Shown here: positions 1-7,601 of the stretch, one piece after another
Layout: each line of letters begins with the position of its first letter
Numbering within the stretch: position 1 is the stretch's first letter
Source: CAZUTK01 sp964623265
GTDB lineage: Bacteria; Electryoneota; B3-LCP
Assembly: GCA_964623265.1 (NCBI GenBank)
Contig: CAZUTK010000002.1
Span: 18,829-82,828, forward strand
Length of the DNA: 64,000 nucleotides
Direction of reading: 5' to 3'
Position numbers and translations under genes: made by a program
The notes under the pieces: model-generated
What the model was told of the DNA's origin: nothing
What the model saw: only the letters and a program-made list of their open reading frames with translations
Database searches by the model: none

Positions 1-159
1 CCTGCTGAAACCCGCCTGATTCGCCCCGCCGATGGCGTCCTCTGGCTCGGCATCGGAGGTTTTTTTCTTTGGTTCTTGAGTAAAAAAATAACGAAATATG
101 CAATTCTGCCGGTAAACGATCCGGGTTTACAGGAATCGTTTCATTTCAAGAATATGTAA
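1..159 (+). CDS. C-terminal end of a membrane protein, probably ActF-like subunit of alternative complex III (partial)
   Basis: An open frame enters from the window start and stops at TAA 157-159, giving the last 52 residues of a protein. One hydrophobic helix (about residues 12-30) is followed by a short tail reading AILPVNDPGLQESFHFKNM. From memory, tails of the form P-V-N-D-P-x-L-x-E-S end the quinol:cytochrome c oxidoreductase membrane subunits ActC/ActF. The genes that follow (small membrane protein, SCO, cytochrome oxidase) are the usual neighbours of an alternative complex III operon, which supports this. So little is visible that another polytopic membrane protein cannot be excluded. 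Confidence 0.5.
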   Translation, partial: PAETRLIRPADGVLWLGIGGFFLWFLSKKITKYAILPVNDPGLQESFHFKNM

Positions 160-167
160 AGCAAACT

Positions 168-518
168 ATGGCGCAGGGCGAAGAGAAAGATTTAGTCCAC
201 TCGGAAAATACCGGTTACGAGCGGCGCGACGCCGCGATCACAGGCTTGATCGCTGTAGCGGTTGTTTCGCTGGTGATCGTTGTCGTGGCTGTGTTCGCGG
301 TGTATCAGCTGTTCATTGCCTCGCGCGAGCAGATCGTGGATGAAGTCGTCCTCCGGCCGGAATCCGCCGTGCTGCGCGAATTGCGGGCGCGCGAAGAGGC
401 GGTTCTGAATTCTTACGACGTAGTGGATGCCCAGAAGGGGATTTATCGAATTCCGATCGAACGGGCGATGAAGTTGATGGCGGAACGTTCTTATCTGGAG
501 AAATCTGGGAATCCGTGA
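168..518 (+). CDS. small single-span membrane protein of the ACIII/cytochrome oxidase operon
   Basis: 116 residues with a charged N-terminus, one membrane helix at about residues 24-50 and a soluble tail. The tail carries the pattern YDVVDAQKGIYRIPIERAM (about 83-101). Similar tails (V-D-x-x-x-G-x-x-R-I-P-I-x-R-A-M) are common in small proteins located between actF and a SCO gene in Acidobacteria and related groups. The exact role is not established; an accessory or assembly part of the ACIII-oxidase supercomplex is the natural guess. It starts 8 bases after the preceding stop and ends 39 bases before the SCO gene, so it is probably cotranscribed. The ribosome site is weak, so the start is uncertain by a few codons. 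Confidence 0.6.
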   Translation: MAQGEEKDLVHSENTGYERRDAAITGLIAVAVVSLVIVVVAVFAVYQLFIASREQIVDEVVLRPESAVLRELRAREEAVLNSYDVVDAQKGIYRIPIERAMKLMAERSYLEKSGNP

Positions 519-557
519 AAAAACTCTTCGAATATACGTTCCCGACGAGACGAGAAA

Positions 558-1382
558 ATGACCTATCGAATCCTCAGTGTATTTTTTTTACTGTTCTGCT
601 TCAGCGGCGAAATCTTTGCGCAGCTCGTCAAACAGGAAGACACCGAACTGCAGAGGATCGCGGTGGAGGAGCATTTAGGACAGAAGATTCCGCTCGACCT
701 GCGCTTTCGAAATACCCGCGGTGATCCGGTCGTTCTGGGCGAGATCTTTCGGCGGGGTATGCCGGTGCTGCTCTCGCTCTATTACACCAATTGTCCTATG
801 CTCTGTTCGCTGTTGTTGACCGGACTGGCGAAAGGGGTGCGCGGGATGGAGTTGACTCCCGGGAAGGATTTCCAGATGCTGTCCATCAGTTTCGATCCGT
901 GCGAAACTCCGGAATCAGCCGCCGCCGTGAAAGCCCGCTATCAAGGGATGTTGAAGCCGGATGTCTCAGCTGACGGATGGGAATTCCTGATCAGCCCGGA
1001 CGATCAAACCCGGACTCTCGCGAAGGCGCTCGGGTTCAGTTACTTTTATGTCGAAGATCGCAACGAATACGCGCACCCGGCGGTCGTATTTATTCTGACG
1101 GACGAAGGCGCGATCTCGCGCTATCTCTACGGCATTGAATTCAATCCCCGTGACCTGCGGCTGTCTTTGGTCGAAGCGTCGCGAGGAAAGATCGGCAACA
1201 CGGTGGATCGCGTGCTGCTCTATTGCTTTCATTACGACCCAGAAGCGAAAGGCTATGTGGCGGTAGCGGGCAACATCATGAAACTGGGAGGTTTGACTTC
1301 GGTGGTATTGCTGGGAGCATTTCTCGTATTCCTTTGGAGTCGGGATCGTATTTCCAAGAATAGAAGAGCGAAATCACCCTGA
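558..1382 (+). CDS. SCO1/SenC family copper chaperone for cytochrome oxidase, with C-terminal membrane anchor
   Basis: 274 residues. A signal peptide covers residues 1-21, then comes a thioredoxin-like SCO domain with the copper-binding pair C79-x3-C83 (in NCPMLC) and the conserved histidine H173 (in YAHPAVVF). A hydrophobic segment at about 243-261, followed by a basic tail, should anchor the protein from its C-terminus; most SCO proteins have an N-terminal anchor instead, although C-terminally anchored forms occur next to ACIII-type clusters. SCO proteins deliver copper to, or reduce, the CuA site of oxidase subunit II, whose gene starts 22 bases downstream. The start at 558 follows a purine-rich GAGACGAG. 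Confidence 0.85.
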   Translation: MTYRILSVFFLLFCFSGEIFAQLVKQEDTELQRIAVEEHLGQKIPLDLRFRNTRGDPVVLGEIFRRGMPVLLSLYYTNCPMLCSLLLTGLAKGVRGMELTPGKDFQMLSISFDPCETPESAAAVKARYQGMLKPDVSADGWEFLISPDDQTRTLAKALGFSYFYVEDRNEYAHPAVVFILTDEGAISRYLYGIEFNPRDLRLSLVEASRGKIGNTVDRVLLYCFHYDPEAKGYVAVAGNIMKLGGLTSVVLLGAFLVFLWSRDRISKNRRAKSP

Positions 1383-1404
1383 CATCGGTACGGATCATAC
1401 TGTA

Positions 1405-2367
1405 ATGGATACCACCGGAACCCTGTTTCTACCGCCCAGCGGATCTTCATTTGCACCGGAAGTAGACGCGTTGTTCGCCTTCCTGTTCTACATCTCCGTC
1501 TTCTTCCTGGTCGTGATCTTCACCGCGGTGATTTTCTTCCTCGTCAAGTATCGTCGCAGAGACAAAGAACCGTCCCTTTCGACAGCGCCGGCGCACAACA
1601 CTTTCCTGGAAGTCAGCTGGACAGTCATCCCTTTGATCATCGTGTTGATTCTGTTCTTCTGGGGTTTCCGGGTGTATATGAAGATGTCCATCGTGCCCAA
1701 AGACGCGGTCGAGATCAAAGTGACAGGGCAAAAATGGTTCTGGTCCTTCGGCTATCCAAATGGGGCGACTGCGGTCAACGAGCTGGTGGTGCCAATCGGG
1801 AAGCCGATCAAGCTGCTGATGTCCTCTCAGGACGTGATCCACTCTTTTTACGTGCCCGCATTCCGCATCAAACGCGACGTCTTACCCAATCGTTACACGA
1901 TCATCTGGTTCGAGGCGACGAATCCAGGCAATTTCGATTTGATGTGCGCGGAATATTGCGGTTCCGGGCATTCCAAGATGCTGGGAACGGTGCGTGTGGT
2001 GAGCGATCGGGAATATGCGCAATGGTTGGAAACGGCGGGAGCTCCCGAAGAGGGGTTGTCACCGCAGGAAATCGGCGAGAAGCTCTATAAATCGAAAGGA
2101 TGTATGAGCTGTCACAGCACCGATGGAACGCCGGGCAATGGACCCAGTTTTCGCGGCGTCTTCGGGCACAAGGTCAGCTTCACGGATGGGACTTCGGCCC
2201 CGGCGGACGAAAACTACCTGCGGCAATCCATTCTCGAACCGCAGGCGAAGGTGGTCGCCGGCTATCAACCCATTATGCCCACCTATCAGACATTGTTGAC
2301 GGAAAACCAGATTGACGCGCTTGTCGTTTTCATCAAATCCCTTTCGAACGAAGGCTTGACGCCATGA
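1405..2367 (+). CDS. coxB: cytochrome c oxidase subunit II with fused cytochrome c domain (caa3 type)
   Basis: 320 residues. Two membrane helices (about 22-47 and 70-91) are followed by a cupredoxin domain with CuA ligands: H146, then C181, E183, C185, H189 and M192 (in CAEYCGSGHSKM). A C-terminal cytochrome c domain has the haem motif CMSCH at 233-237 and a plausible distal methionine in QPIMPTYQ. The fused haem domain defines a caa3-type oxidase that takes electrons from cytochrome c or directly from a donor complex. Its stop overlaps the start of subunit I (ATGA), so the two are translationally coupled. Confidence 0.95.
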   Translation: MDTTGTLFLPPSGSSFAPEVDALFAFLFYISVFFLVVIFTAVIFFLVKYRRRDKEPSLSTAPAHNTFLEVSWTVIPLIIVLILFFWGFRVYMKMSIVPKDAVEIKVTGQKWFWSFGYPNGATAVNELVVPIGKPIKLLMSSQDVIHSFYVPAFRIKRDVLPNRYTIIWFEATNPGNFDLMCAEYCGSGHSKMLGTVRVVSDREYAQWLETAGAPEEGLSPQEIGEKLYKSKGCMSCHSTDGTPGNGPSFRGVFGHKVSFTDGTSAPADENYLRQSILEPQAKVVAGYQPIMPTYQTLLTENQIDALVVFIKSLSNEGLTP

Positions 2368-3989
2368 ATGCATTACCGCAGCCGAACTATCTTTCGGAAG
2401 GCCGGGGTCTCAAATCCTGGCTGCTGACGTTAGACCACAAGCGGATCGGAGTTCTCTATCTGATTTCCGTCAGCGTGGCGTTCGTGTTGGGTGGTTTTTT
2501 TGCGCTGTTAATCCGATTACAGCTCCTTTCGCCGTCCGGAGAAATTCTGAAACCGGATGCTTACAATCAGGTTTTCACGCTGCACGGCGCGGTGATGATC
2601 TTCCTCTTCATTATTCCGGCAACGCCCGCGATCTTGGGGAATTTTTTCCTGCCGATGCAGATCGGAGCTCGGGACGTGGCGTTTCCACGGCTCAACCTGG
2701 CGAGCTGGTACATCTACATCCTCGGCTCGCTTTTCGCCGTTTATTCCATGCACAGCGGAGCCGCCGACACCGGCTGGACCTTTTATACGCCTTACAGCAC
2801 CGAGACGACGACGTCCGTCATCAGCCTGACGATGGGCGCGTTCATCCTCGGTTTTTCTTCGATCTTCACGGGATTGAATTTCATCGTCACCGTCCACAAA
2901 TTGCGCGCACCGGGCATGACCTGGTTCAAGATGCCGCTCTTCGTCTGGGCGCTCTACGCAACCGCGATCATCCAGGTATTGGCGACGCCGGTGCTGGGGA
3001 TCACGCTGGTGCTCCTGATGCTCGAGAAAGTCTTCGGCATCGGCATTTTTGACCCCAAAATGGGCGGAGATCCGGTGCTGTTTCAACATTTCTTCTGGTT
3101 TTACTCGCATCCCGCCGTGTATATAATGATTCTGCCCGGAATGGGGATCATCAGCGAGCTGATCCCCGTGTTCGCGCACCGCAAACTGTTCGGTTATAAA
3201 GCCATCGGATACTCCAGCCTGGCGATCGCTTTCATCAGCTTTCTGGTGTGGGGGCATCATATGTTCGTCAGCGGCCAGTCGGAACTGGCGGCGGCGATTT
3301 TTTCCCTGCTCACCTTTCTGGTCGCCATCCCTTCCGGCATCAAAATCTTCAACTGGACCGCGACGCTTTACAAGGGCTCGATCACGTTTGAACCCCCGAT
3401 GTTGTACGCGCTCTCCTTTCTGTTTCTCTTCGCGGTGGGCGGATTGACAGGCATTTTTCTGGGCACTTTAGCCACCGACGTGCATCTGCATGACACCTAT
3501 TTTGTGGTGGCGCATTTCCACTACGTGATGGTGGGCGGCGCCGTCGTGGCGTTTTTAGGGGGACTCCACTACTGGTGGCCCAAGATGTTCGGCAGGATGT
3601 ATAATATGCGCTGGTCGCGCTTCGCTGCAGGGATCATCTTTGTGGGTTTTAACCTGACTTTTATGCCGCAATTCGTCCTCGGCATCAAAGGGATGCCCCG
3701 CCGGGTCGCCACCTATCTGCCGAAGTATGAATTCCTGAACGACGTCTCCTCGGTGGGCGGAATTCTCCTGTTGCTCGGTTTCGGGATGGTCTTCTTCTAT
3801 CTCACTGCATCGCTCTTCGGGAAAAAGCGGCGTCTCCCCGGAAATAACCCCTGGGGGGCACTGACCCTTGAGTGGAAGACGACATCGCCTCCACCCAAAC
3901 ATAACTTTGAAGAGACTCCGAAAGTCGAGCACGGTCCGTACGACTTTGACAAAGTCAGCCCGCCGAGGACTTACCGGGAGACGCCCTGA
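2364..3989 (+). CDS. coxA: cytochrome c oxidase subunit I (haem-copper oxidase catalytic subunit)
   Basis: 541 residues, normal length for an A-family subunit I with 12 predicted helices. The active-site motifs are intact: YSHPAVYIMILPG carries the CuB histidine and the cross-linked tyrosine, WGHHMF the two further CuB histidines, and HDTYFVVAHFHYVM the haem a and a3 ligands. The YSHPEVY-type site, with alanine in place of glutamate (YSHPAVY), suggests an A2-type proton channel arrangement, as in many caa3 enzymes. It reduces O2 to water and pumps protons across the inner membrane. It lies between coxB and coxC with overlaps on both sides. Confidence 0.96.
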   Translation: MNALPQPNYLSEGRGLKSWLLTLDHKRIGVLYLISVSVAFVLGGFFALLIRLQLLSPSGEILKPDAYNQVFTLHGAVMIFLFIIPATPAILGNFFLPMQIGARDVAFPRLNLASWYIYILGSLFAVYSMHSGAADTGWTFYTPYSTETTTSVISLTMGAFILGFSSIFTGLNFIVTVHKLRAPGMTWFKMPLFVWALYATAIIQVLATPVLGITLVLLMLEKVFGIGIFDPKMGGDPVLFQHFFWFYSHPAVYIMILPGMGIISELIPVFAHRKLFGYKAIGYSSLAIAFISFLVWGHHMFVSGQSELAAAIFSLLTFLVAIPSGIKIFNWTATLYKGSITFEPPMLYALSFLFLFAVGGLTGIFLGTLATDVHLHDTYFVVAHFHYVMVGGAVVAFLGGLHYWWPKMFGRMYNMRWSRFAAGIIFVGFNLTFMPQFVLGIKGMPRRVATYLPKYEFLNDVSSVGGILLLLGFGMVFFYLTASLFGKKRRLPGNNPWGALTLEWKTTSPPPKHNFEETPKVEHGPYDFDKVSPPRTYRETP

Positions 3990-4636
3990 TGGCATCGTTC
4001 GCCGGGAAGAACTCGCGTCTGCAGCACCACTTCGCCGATCTGCAGCAGCAGCGGGAATCGGCGAAGCTGGGGATGTGGATCTTCCTCGTGACCGAAATCC
4101 TGCTTTTCGGCGGTCTATTCTGCTTCTATGCCATTTATCGCGCCTGGAATCCGGATATATTTTATAATGCTCATAAGGTGTTGGATATCCGATTGGGGAC
4201 ACTGAACACCGTCGTGTTGATCACCAGTTCCCTGACCATCGCGCTGGCGATCCGCAGCATCCAACTGGGAAATAAAGACCGATCCCTGTTGCTTTTAATC
4301 TGCACTTTTCTGCTGGCATTGACATTCCTGATCGTGAAATACTTCGAATACAGTCATAAATTCCATCTGGGGCAGCTCCCGGGGAAGTATTACACGTATG
4401 GCGGCATTGAAGGAACCAACCCGCACATCTTTTTCAGCGCCTATTTCCTGATGACCGGTTTGCACGGCATCCATGTCGTCGCCGGGATGAGCCTCATCGG
4501 CTGGCTGATATTCCGGATGAAGCGGGGTGATTTTTCCGCTGAATGGCATACGCCGGTGGAAATGACCGGACTCTACTGGCATCTCGTGGATTTAATCTGG
4601 ATCTATCTCTTCCCCTTGTTCTATTTGGTCGGCTGA
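3989..4636 (+). CDS. coxC: cytochrome c oxidase subunit III
   Basis: 215 residues with five predicted helices, as in the short bacterial form of subunit III. Landmarks are LGMWIFLVTEILLFGGLF near the N-terminus, FFSAYFLMTGLHGIHVVAG in the middle and YWHLVDLIWIYLFPLFYL at the end, all typical of the family. The subunit stabilises subunit I and contributes to proton uptake. The start codon shares one base with the coxA stop (TGATG), so the genes are coupled. Confidence 0.94.
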   Translation: MASFAGKNSRLQHHFADLQQQRESAKLGMWIFLVTEILLFGGLFCFYAIYRAWNPDIFYNAHKVLDIRLGTLNTVVLITSSLTIALAIRSIQLGNKDRSLLLLICTFLLALTFLIVKYFEYSHKFHLGQLPGKYYTYGGIEGTNPHIFFSAYFLMTGLHGIHVVAGMSLIGWLIFRMKRGDFSAEWHTPVEMTGLYWHLVDLIWIYLFPLFYLVG

Positions 4637-4639
4637 TCC

Positions 4640-5035
4640 ATGTTTGCGCCTGATAAGAAATCGAGTCATATCCTCCCGCTGAAGATTTACATCGCCGTCG
4701 CAGGGGCTCTATTGATTCTGACCGCGGTCACCGTCGCGGTGTCCTTTGTCCATTTGGGTCCTTTCAATCTCGTCGTGGCTTTGACTATTGCCACTCTGAA
4801 GGCGCTTCTGGTGGCGCTGTTCTTCATGCACCTGCTCTATGACAACAAGCTGTATTTATTCGTCTTCGCTATCGCGCTGATCACATTGGGAACGTTTATC
4901 ATTCTGACGCTTTTCGATACGATGACTCGCGGGGACCTTTACCCGGAAGTGGCAAAACCGATACAACCTGGGGCGGTGATCTATTCGGACAGTTCGCGCG
5001 TTGACGGCGCGGATCCGGATGCGGTGAAGCATTAA
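4640..5035 (+). CDS. cytochrome c oxidase subunit IV-like (CyoD/CtaF family)
   Basis: 131 residues with three predicted helices (about 14-35, 42-62 and 72-95) and a hydrophilic tail. The pattern A-T-L-K-A-L-L-V-A-L-F-F-M-H-L in helix 2 is characteristic of prokaryotic subunit IV proteins, which help assemble or stabilise the haem-copper oxidase. The gene starts 3 bases after coxC, in the usual position for caa3 operons. Confidence 0.85.
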   Translation: MFAPDKKSSHILPLKIYIAVAGALLILTAVTVAVSFVHLGPFNLVVALTIATLKALLVALFFMHLLYDNKLYLFVFAIALITLGTFIILTLFDTMTRGDLYPEVAKPIQPGAVIYSDSSRVDGADPDAVKH

Positions 5036-5044
5036 GAGGGCGGT

Positions 5045-5971
5045 ATGAAAGCGACTTTTCGATTCGCGCTGCTGACGACGATTCTGACGTATATGTTGAT
5101 TTTCACGGGTGGGTTGGTTCGGGTTTCGGGAGCGGGCTTGGGCTGTCCGGATTGGCCGAAATGTTTCGGACGCTGGATTCCGCCCACCCGCATCGAACAG
5201 CTTCCGCCGAATCTGGATCCGATGCAGTTTAACTTCACTCTCGCCTGGATCGAATACCTGAACCGCCTCTTCGGGATGCTGGTCGGCATTATGATGCTGA
5301 TCACCGCGATGCTTGCGGTCAAGCATTTCCGCAGTATACACCGAATCTCGATCTCGGCGGTGGTGGGCGTCCTTTTAGTGGCATATACCGGATGGCAGGG
5401 CGGCCGTGTCGTGGAAAGCGAACTGGAGGCAGGCGTGGTATCGGCGCATGCGGTTTTGGCAGTGATGATCGCAGTGATAATGATCTACGTGACTCAACAG
5501 ATTTACTTTCAGCTCCATCCCGGTGAAGGAAAAGGCGGACATTATCCCGCCACCGCCGGCAAATGGTTCGGCATCGTTTGGATTATCAGCCTGGTGCAGA
5601 TTATTTTAGGAACCCACGTACGCGGCACAGCGGAAGCATTTTGGACTTCCTTCCCGTTCGCTCAGCGTTTGGAATGGTTGTCCCAGGCAGGATTTCTGGA
5701 ATATCTTCATATGGGTCTAGGCGTTCTGATGATTGCGCTCAGCTTGATTTCAGGATTAAAAATATTATCTGGAAACTATGATCCATCCCCATTGATCCGC
5801 CAAGCCGTCTGGGCGTTGCTGCTCGTTATGGCGGCGCAGCTCAGCTTCGGTTTGGTTTTGCTGGTGGCGGGGATGCCGCCGCTGCTGGAAGTCCTGCACC
5901 TCTGGGCGGCGGCTCTGGCGGCTGGAATCTTACTCATCGTCTATTCCGGATTAAAGAGGGAGATTCAATGA
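5045..5971 (+). CDS. ctaA: haem A synthase (CtaA/Cox15)
   Basis: 308 residues and about eight predicted helices. The start TGGLVRVSGAGLGCPDWPKCFG is diagnostic for Cox15/CtaA and holds the CPDWPKC cysteines. Candidate haem ligands lie in VVSAHAVLAV, LEYLHMGLGVLM and LEVLHLWAAAL. The enzyme oxidises the C8 methyl of haem O to a formyl group, giving haem A for the aa3-type oxidase encoded just upstream. RBS GAGGGCGGT precedes the start. The end overlaps the next SCO gene by 4 bases. Confidence 0.93.
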   Translation: MKATFRFALLTTILTYMLIFTGGLVRVSGAGLGCPDWPKCFGRWIPPTRIEQLPPNLDPMQFNFTLAWIEYLNRLFGMLVGIMMLITAMLAVKHFRSIHRISISAVVGVLLVAYTGWQGGRVVESELEAGVVSAHAVLAVMIAVIMIYVTQQIYFQLHPGEGKGGHYPATAGKWFGIVWIISLVQIILGTHVRGTAEAFWTSFPFAQRLEWLSQAGFLEYLHMGLGVLMIALSLISGLKILSGNYDPSPLIRQAVWALLLVMAAQLSFGLVLLVAGMPPLLEVLHLWAAALAAGILLIVYSGLKREIQ

Positions 5972-6567
5972 GCACAGGAAAGAAAGTTCCCTGGCTGATC
6001 ATCCTCGGGTTGGGTTTGGGATTGATGCTCGTGGTGGTGGGAGTCTTCGTTCTCGATCAGGCTCAGAAATCCAGAGTTAATCTCCCGATGCTGGGTCAAA
6101 CTCCTGCATTCCAGTTCACAGATAATTACGGAAGACCTTTCGGCGACCGACAGATGCTGGGAAAGGTTTGCGTCGTGGATTTCATCTTCACGCGCTGCGT
6201 GGGGGTTTGTCCCGTTATGGCTGAGTCTATGTCGGAACTGTATCGCGCCTTCCGCGGCGTCCAAGATGTGCAGTTTGTCTCCATCTCTGTGGATCCAGCC
6301 TATGATACGCCGGAAATACTGGATCAGTACGGCAAGCGCCTCGGTGTGACGGATGACCGCTGGGTTTTTCTCAATGGACCAATTGCGGAGGTTATTCGCG
6401 TCTGCGAAAACGGTTTCCTTTTACCGGCGGAAGATCTGCCGATGGGGCACAGCGCCAAATTCATGCTCGTAGATCGCCGTGGACGGATACGGGGCTATTT
6501 TGACAGCGATGATGATATGACTCCGTTAAAGGCGAAGATAGCTCTTTTATTAAAATCGAAATCTTAA
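5968..6567 (+). CDS. second SCO1/SenC family copper chaperone
   Basis: 199 residues: an N-terminal membrane anchor (about 9-29) and a thioredoxin-fold domain with C77-x3-C81 (in TRCVGVCP) and the conserved histidine H160 (in PMGHSAKFML). This is the classical N-anchored SCO layout, unlike the C-anchored SCO at 558-1382, so the operon has two differently oriented copper chaperones. It overlaps ctaA (ATGA) and precedes ctaB, so it belongs to the oxidase assembly set. One copy may act on CuA and the other on redox control of its cysteines; this is inference. Confidence 0.9.
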   Translation: MSTGKKVPWLIILGLGLGLMLVVVGVFVLDQAQKSRVNLPMLGQTPAFQFTDNYGRPFGDRQMLGKVCVVDFIFTRCVGVCPVMAESMSELYRAFRGVQDVQFVSISVDPAYDTPEILDQYGKRLGVTDDRWVFLNGPIAEVIRVCENGFLLPAEDLPMGHSAKFMLVDRRGRIRGYFDSDDDMTPLKAKIALLLKSKS

Positions 6568-6584
6568 GAAGCGGGAGCGAGGTT

Positions 6585-7532
6585 TTGAAAGCCGGTGAAA
6601 ACAGTCTGAAGTGGCTGGATCGCTGCGAACTGACGGTTCCAAGCCGATCGAAGGTATGGATTTCGGCGATTCAGCGCCGCGTCGGCGCGTATTGGTCGCT
6701 GACTCAGCCGGCGTTGCAATTCCTCGTGGTGCTGACCGGCGCGGCGGCTCTGGCGCTGGAAGGAAGCCTCCGGAAAGATCCGATTCGTTGCGGGTTGGTT
6801 CTGCTGCTGTTAGCGGCATCCGTCGCTTCCGCCAAAGCGCTCAATCAATATTTGGAGCGTCATTTGGATGCGAGGATGACGCGCACTCGTCAGTGTCGTC
6901 CTCTGCCGCGAGGTCTCATAACCCCGCAAGAAGCGCTCGCCTTCGCCGCTGTTTCCGCGCTGATCGCAACGTTCGGATTTTGGACATTCTTCAATCCCCT
7001 GTCCGCATTGCTCGCGCTGGGAACTGTCCTCTACTACTCGTTCTTCTATACGCTGTTCCTGAAACCGCGCACCCCCTTCAGCATCGTCATCGGCGGGATG
7101 GGCGGGGGAATGGGACCGCTGATTGCTTGGGCGGCGGCGGATGCGCCGCTCAATCCTATTCCCTGGATGATGTTCCTACTGATCTTTCTCTGGACACCGC
7201 CCCATTTCTGGTCGCTGGCAGTCTATTATCAGGATGATTACCGGATTTCAAGCTACCCTATGTTGCCCAATATCATCGGACCAGCTCGATCTTGGAATGT
7301 CATCCTCGCGTATGCCTGGTTAACTGTGGTGACGAGCCTGCTGTTCGCCGTATTTCTGCGCGGATGGATTTATTCGCTGACCGCATTGGGGACCGGCATT
7401 GGGTTCTTGCGGACGGTTGAGTCTGCGCGAAAAACCGCCTCGAGGACAACCGCAAAAACCGTTTTTTCCTACTCCATCTTCTATTTGATCGCTCAGTTCG
7501 CGGCGATGATCCTTCAGAGTATGATCCTCTGA
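6585..7532 (+). CDS. ctaB: protohaem IX farnesyltransferase (haem O synthase, CtaB)
   Basis: 315 residues, UbiA-family prenyltransferase with about eight helices. The prenyl-diphosphate-binding motif is seen as NQYLERHLDARMTRTRQCRP, a slightly divergent version of the family's N-x3-(D/E)-x3-D-x-x-M-x-R-T. The second site region lies in YYQDDYRISSYPMLP. The enzyme adds a farnesyl tail to haem B to make haem O, the substrate of CtaA. The start is TTG at 6585 behind a GGGAGCGAGG ribosome site. Last gene of the oxidase operon, followed by a hairpin at 7562. Confidence 0.92.
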   Translation: MKAGENSLKWLDRCELTVPSRSKVWISAIQRRVGAYWSLTQPALQFLVVLTGAAALALEGSLRKDPIRCGLVLLLLAASVASAKALNQYLERHLDARMTRTRQCRPLPRGLITPQEALAFAAVSALIATFGFWTFFNPLSALLALGTVLYYSFFYTLFLKPRTPFSIVIGGMGGGMGPLIAWAAADAPLNPIPWMMFLLIFLWTPPHFWSLAVYYQDDYRISSYPMLPNIIGPARSWNVILAYAWLTVVTSLLFAVFLRGWIYSLTALGTGIGFLRTVESARKTASRTTAKTVFSYSIFYLIAQFAAMILQSMIL

Positions 7533-7561
7533 TAGATTCTGAAGGTTTCAGCATGAAAAGA

Positions 7562-7587
7562 AAAGGGCGGTGATGATACCGCCCTTT
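7562..7587. terminator. convergent Rho-independent terminator between ctaB and the subtilase gene
   Basis: A perfect 10-bp stem, AAAGGGCGGT and ACCGCCCTTT, encloses a 6-base loop. On the plus strand it is followed by TTCCTT, and on the minus strand by TTTTCTTTTC. It sits between two genes that end towards each other (7532 and 7602), so it probably terminates both. Confidence 0.85.
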
Positions 7588-7601
7588 CCTTGAGTTGATT
7601 C

